NCBI GenBank assembly: GCA_013042125.1 | Contig: JABDQS010000039.1 | Span: 1 to 8,871, forward strand | Direction: 5' to 3' | Length of the DNA: 8,871 nucleotides | Origin: Eudoraea sp. | GTDB lineage: Bacteria > Bacteroidota > Bacteroidia > Flavobacteriales > Flavobacteriaceae | Shown here: in pieces, positions 7,109-8,871 of the stretch | Layout: every line of letters starts with the position of its first letter | Numbering within the stretch: the stretch's first letter is position 1 | Made by a program: the position numbers and the translations under genes | The notes under the pieces: model-generated | Seen by the model: only the letters and a program-made list of their open reading frames with translations | Databases searched by the model: none | What the model was told of the DNA's origin: nothing

Positions 7109-7393
7109 ATGAAATTAGCAAAGTCATTACTCGAATTATTGAAAAAGAAGGACAAAATGGGCACCCAGGAGACTCCCGCAGGAATGTGTCCCAATTGCTG
7201 GGGCACCCAGGAATACAGTGGTAAGTTCTACGAAGCGTATAAAAACTACGATGCAGATGTAAAGACCCATAACCCGAATATTGGATGGGTTCAGGACTAT
7301 GCCAATAAACATTTAGCCGGTATCGCTTTACATCCCCATGTTGAAGGACAGGTTTGTGAACATTGCAAGGTGGTGTATAAACCAGAGAAATAA
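7109..7393 (+). CDS. Uncharacterised 94-residue protein with two CxxC pairs (putative zinc-binding)
   Basis: I do not recognise a characterised family. This small soluble protein has a short amphipathic lysine-rich N-terminus (MKLAKSLLELLKKKDK). It then has two cysteine pairs: C27/C30 in GMCPNCWG and C83/C86 in QVCEHCKV. The four cysteines could make a split zinc ribbon, with about 50 residues looped between the knuckles; that region includes NPNIGWVQDYANKH (55-68), which looks conserved-like. The Trp after the first pair and the Tyr after the second resemble the knuckle pattern of flavobacterial hypothetical proteins I have seen. Redox-active cysteines are an alternative. No signal peptide or membrane segment is visible. 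The ATG at 7109 is the first in frame; AGGAA lies 13 bases upstream, far for a ribosome site. The gene is divergent from the antiporter and 83 bases before cbpA on the same strand, so cotranscription with cbpA is possible but not shown. Confidence 0.75.
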   Translation: MKLAKSLLELLKKKDKMGTQETPAGMCPNCWGTQEYSGKFYEAYKNYDADVKTHNPNIGWVQDYANKHLAGIALHPHVEGQVCEHCKVVYKPEK

Positions 7394-7476
7394 AATGTGG
7401 GTTCAGGATCACAGCATTTCATAATTTTTTTTTGAGAATAAAAACATGTCTCACTTCCATTAATTAGAGCATTCGC

Positions 7477-8355
7477 ATGACATTTATAGATTATTATAAG
7501 ATCCTCGGCATCTCCAAAAAGGCCACCAAGGACGAGATCAAAAAAGCCTACCGAAAATTGGCGCGTAAATTTCATCCCGATGTTAATCCGGGAGATAAGG
7601 AGGCTGAAAAAAAATTCAAGGAGATCAATGAAGCGAATGAGGTTCTGAGTAATCCTGAGAACAGGAAAAAGTACGATGAGTACGGCAAGGACTGGAAACA
7701 TGCCGAGGCTTTTGAAAAAGCAAAACAACAACAGCAATATAGCCAAAGACAGCAGACTCCTTTCGGCAGTGGTTCTGAAGAGGATTTTTCAGACTTTTTC
7801 AGTTCCATGTTCGGTGGTCAGGGAAGAAGAGGCCGCAGCATGCAATTCCGCGGACAGGATTTTAATGCTGAACTGGAACTAAGCCTGGAGGATGTTTACC
7901 GGACCCATAAAAGAACCCTTACCGTAAATGGAAAGAACATACGGCTTACCATCCCTGCAGGGGTGCGAAACGGTCAGGTTATTAAAATAAAGAAACACGG
8001 GGCCGAAGGCATTAATGGTGGACCCAGGGGAGATCTCAACATTCAGTTCTCAATTATTAATTCTACCAGGTTCAGAAGGGATCAGAATAATCTATACACC
8101 TCCGTGGACCTGGATCTCTATACCGCGCTACTTGGTGGGGAGATCACGGTAGACACTTTCGATGGAAAGGCAAAACTCAAGGTGAAACCCGAAACCCCTA
8201 ATGGCACTCAGGTAAAACTCAAGGGAAAAGGCTTTCCGGTTTACAAAAAGGAGGGCCAATACGGCGATCTGTACATTACCTATAACTTAAAGATACCGTC
8301 TAAGCTAAGCGCCAAAGAGAAACAATTATTCGAAGAACTCGCTAAATTACGTTAG
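7477..8355 (+). CDS. cbpA: CbpA-type DnaJ/Hsp40 co-chaperone
   Basis: This is a type B (class II) Hsp40 that would stimulate the ATPase of DnaK and deliver unfolded clients in the cytoplasm. Its 292 residues hold a J domain at about 1-70, with the essential HPD tripeptide at 33-35 in [10 protein letters not shown] and the basic helix II motif [11 protein letters not shown] just before it. A glutamine-rich and Gly/Phe-rich linker runs from about 80 to 120 ([24 protein letters not shown]). Two beta-sandwich client-binding domains follow: CTD I from about 126 ([28 protein letters not shown]) and CTD II from about 206, ending near [12 protein letters not shown]. The CxxCxGxG zinc repeats of true DnaJ are absent, so it is CbpA-like. 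The ATG at 7477 fits the typical FIDYYKILG opening. The cbpM stop-to-start gap of two bases makes an operon certain in practice. The symbol is by family and partner. Confidence 0.93.
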   Translation: MTFIDYYKILGISKKATKDEIKKAYRKLARKFHPDVNPGDKEAEKKFKEINEANEVLSNPENRKKYDEYGKDWKHAEAFEKAKQQQQYSQRQQTPFGSGSEEDFSDFFSSMFGGQGRRGRSMQFRGQDFNAELELSLEDVYRTHKRTLTVNGKNIRLTIPAGVRNGQVIKIKKHGAEGINGGPRGDLNIQFSIINSTRFRRDQNNLYTSVDLDLYTALLGGEITVDTFDGKAKLKVKPETPNGTQVKLKGKGFPVYKKEGQYGDLYITYNLKIPSKLSAKEKQLFEELAKLR

Positions 8356-8357
8356 TT

Positions 8358-8672
8358 ATGGAAGAACAAGATCTTATTTCAATTGGTACACTATGTGAAC
8401 AATATCGTCTTGAACTCTCTTTCTTTGAAGAAATGGGTGAGATTGGTTTGATCGAATTTACAGTCTATAAAGGCAGCAAACACGTACACCTGGATGCACT
8501 TCACCATGTTGAAAAGATCCTGAGGATCCATCGGGAATTACACGTAAATTTAGAAGGAGTTGATGTGGTGATGAATATCCTGCAACGCCAGGAAAAATTG
8601 AGACAGGAATTATTAAGAGTACAGAACAGATTGCGGCGATACGAAGATGAGGATACATTGGGCCTGTCCTAA
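8358..8672 (+). CDS. cbpM: CbpM-like chaperone modulator (MerR-type fold)
   Basis: In E. coli, CbpM binds the J domain of CbpA and blocks its stimulation of DnaK; the same role is inferred here. The 104 residues match the family in length and pattern: a MerR-like helical start (LISIGTLCEQYRLELSFFEEMGEIGLIE at 6-33, with the C13 and E24-G27-G30 positions), a loop with VHLDAL, a helix with EKILRIHRELHVNLEGVDVVMNIL (52-75), and a coiled C-terminal helix (RQEKLRQELLRVQNRLRRYED). The start is fixed by its position two bases after the cbpA stop, which also points to translational coupling. Because CbpM is MerR-like, annotation pipelines often call such proteins transcriptional regulators, but the linkage to cbpA and the lack of a clear DNA-binding wing argue for CbpM. 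Confidence 0.85.
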   Translation: MEEQDLISIGTLCEQYRLELSFFEEMGEIGLIEFTVYKGSKHVHLDALHHVEKILRIHRELHVNLEGVDVVMNILQRQEKLRQELLRVQNRLRRYEDEDTLGLS

Positions 8673-8733
8673 AAATCCTAAAGTAACAAACAACGACATC
8701 TTACTAATTACACAATTAATTTCGAAATACTAA

Positions 8734-8871
8734 ATGAGTTTGATCTTCCTTTCTTCATTCCACACTTCCATCACTTTGATCTGTATTGTGGGATTGGCCG
8801 TTGTGTTATCTGGCTTTTTATTAAAAAAGATAAAACAACCAACCCTTATCGCCTATATCTTTATTGGGATC
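8734..8871 (+). CDS. CPA2/Kef-type cation:proton antiporter (partial, N-terminus only)
   Basis: Only the first 46 codons are in the window. The ATG at 8734 opens a hydrophobic stretch (ITLICIVGLAVVLSGFLL) followed by KKIKQPTLIAYIFIGI. The pattern of a first helix, a basic turn, then QPTLIAYIFIGI is the N-terminal signature of CPA2 exchangers (KefB/KefC-type), where this loop-helix repeats the fold of the NhaA-like core. Function would be K+ or Na+ exchange for protons in the inner membrane; any C-terminal TrkA-N domain lies beyond the window. It follows cbpM by 61 bases on the same strand and may belong to the same transcript. A weak -7-like TAATTTCG lies at 8717-8724. Subfamily assignment rests on few residues. 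Confidence 0.7.
   Translation, partial: MSLIFLSSFHTSITLICIVGLAVVLSGFLLKKIKQPTLIAYIFIGI

Noticed and set aside
7422..7434. Run of nine T after ATAA, as a terminator or -33 element for cbpA
   Set aside because: No GC-rich stem precedes it, and no TAnnTTTG lies 17-23 bases downstream, so neither role is supported.
7297..7746. Minus-strand open frame of 149 codons opposite the four-cysteine gene and the start of cbpA
   Set aside because: It is the antisense of two well-supported genes; its hydrophobic run is the mirror of lysine-rich and glutamine-rich codons in cbpA.

Overview
The window looks like a chromosomal segment of a member of the Bacteroidota, most likely family Flavobacteriaceae. It is AT-rich, has almost no Shine-Dalgarno sequences, and carries several matches to the Bacteroidota promoter form (TTTG, about 17-23 bases, TAnnTTTG). 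Its genes are families typical of marine and soil flavobacteria: BshC, a secreted M14 zinc peptidase, DUF3667, and a CbpA/CbpM pair. All functional assignments were made by reading translations by eye; no database search was run.

Layout. (1) 1-784, minus: N-terminal half of bshC, the last enzyme of bacillithiol synthesis, cut by the window edge. (2) 785-1012: divergent promoter region. (3) 1013-3463, plus: secreted M14-family zinc carboxypeptidase of 816 residues. (4) 3477-3671, plus: a small DUF4177-like gene, 13 bases after the peptidase, with an in-frame TAG at codon 5; I call it a pseudogene, or at best a gene cut to 42 residues. (5) 3680-4747, minus: DUF3667 membrane protein with an N-terminal zinc ribbon, converging on the DUF4177 remnant. 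(6) 4878-5555, plus: AlkD-type DNA alkylation repair glycosylase. (7) 5614-6861, minus: CPA1 (NhaP-type) Na+/H+ antiporter, with the best promoter in the window. (8) 7109-7393, plus: uncharacterised 94-residue protein with two CxxC pairs. (9) 7477-8355 and 8358-8672, plus: DnaJ-type co-chaperone CbpA and its modulator CbpM. (10) 8734-8871, plus: start of a second, CPA2/Kef-type, cation/proton antiporter, cut by the window edge.

Working together. Several genes fit housekeeping stress defence: a low-molecular-weight thiol (bshC), base-damage repair (alkD), protein folding (cbpA/cbpM), and ion and pH homeostasis (two antiporters of different families). That shared theme is inference. The genes sit in short units with alternating strands, and only cbpA-cbpM is clearly an operon by spacing. 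I see no mobile element, CRISPR array, tRNA, rRNA or phage gene. No intergenic stretch exceeds 250 bases. I found no convincing undescribed multi-gene system; the best leads are the interrupted DUF4177 gene, the four-cysteine small protein and the palindrome over the antiporter promoter.
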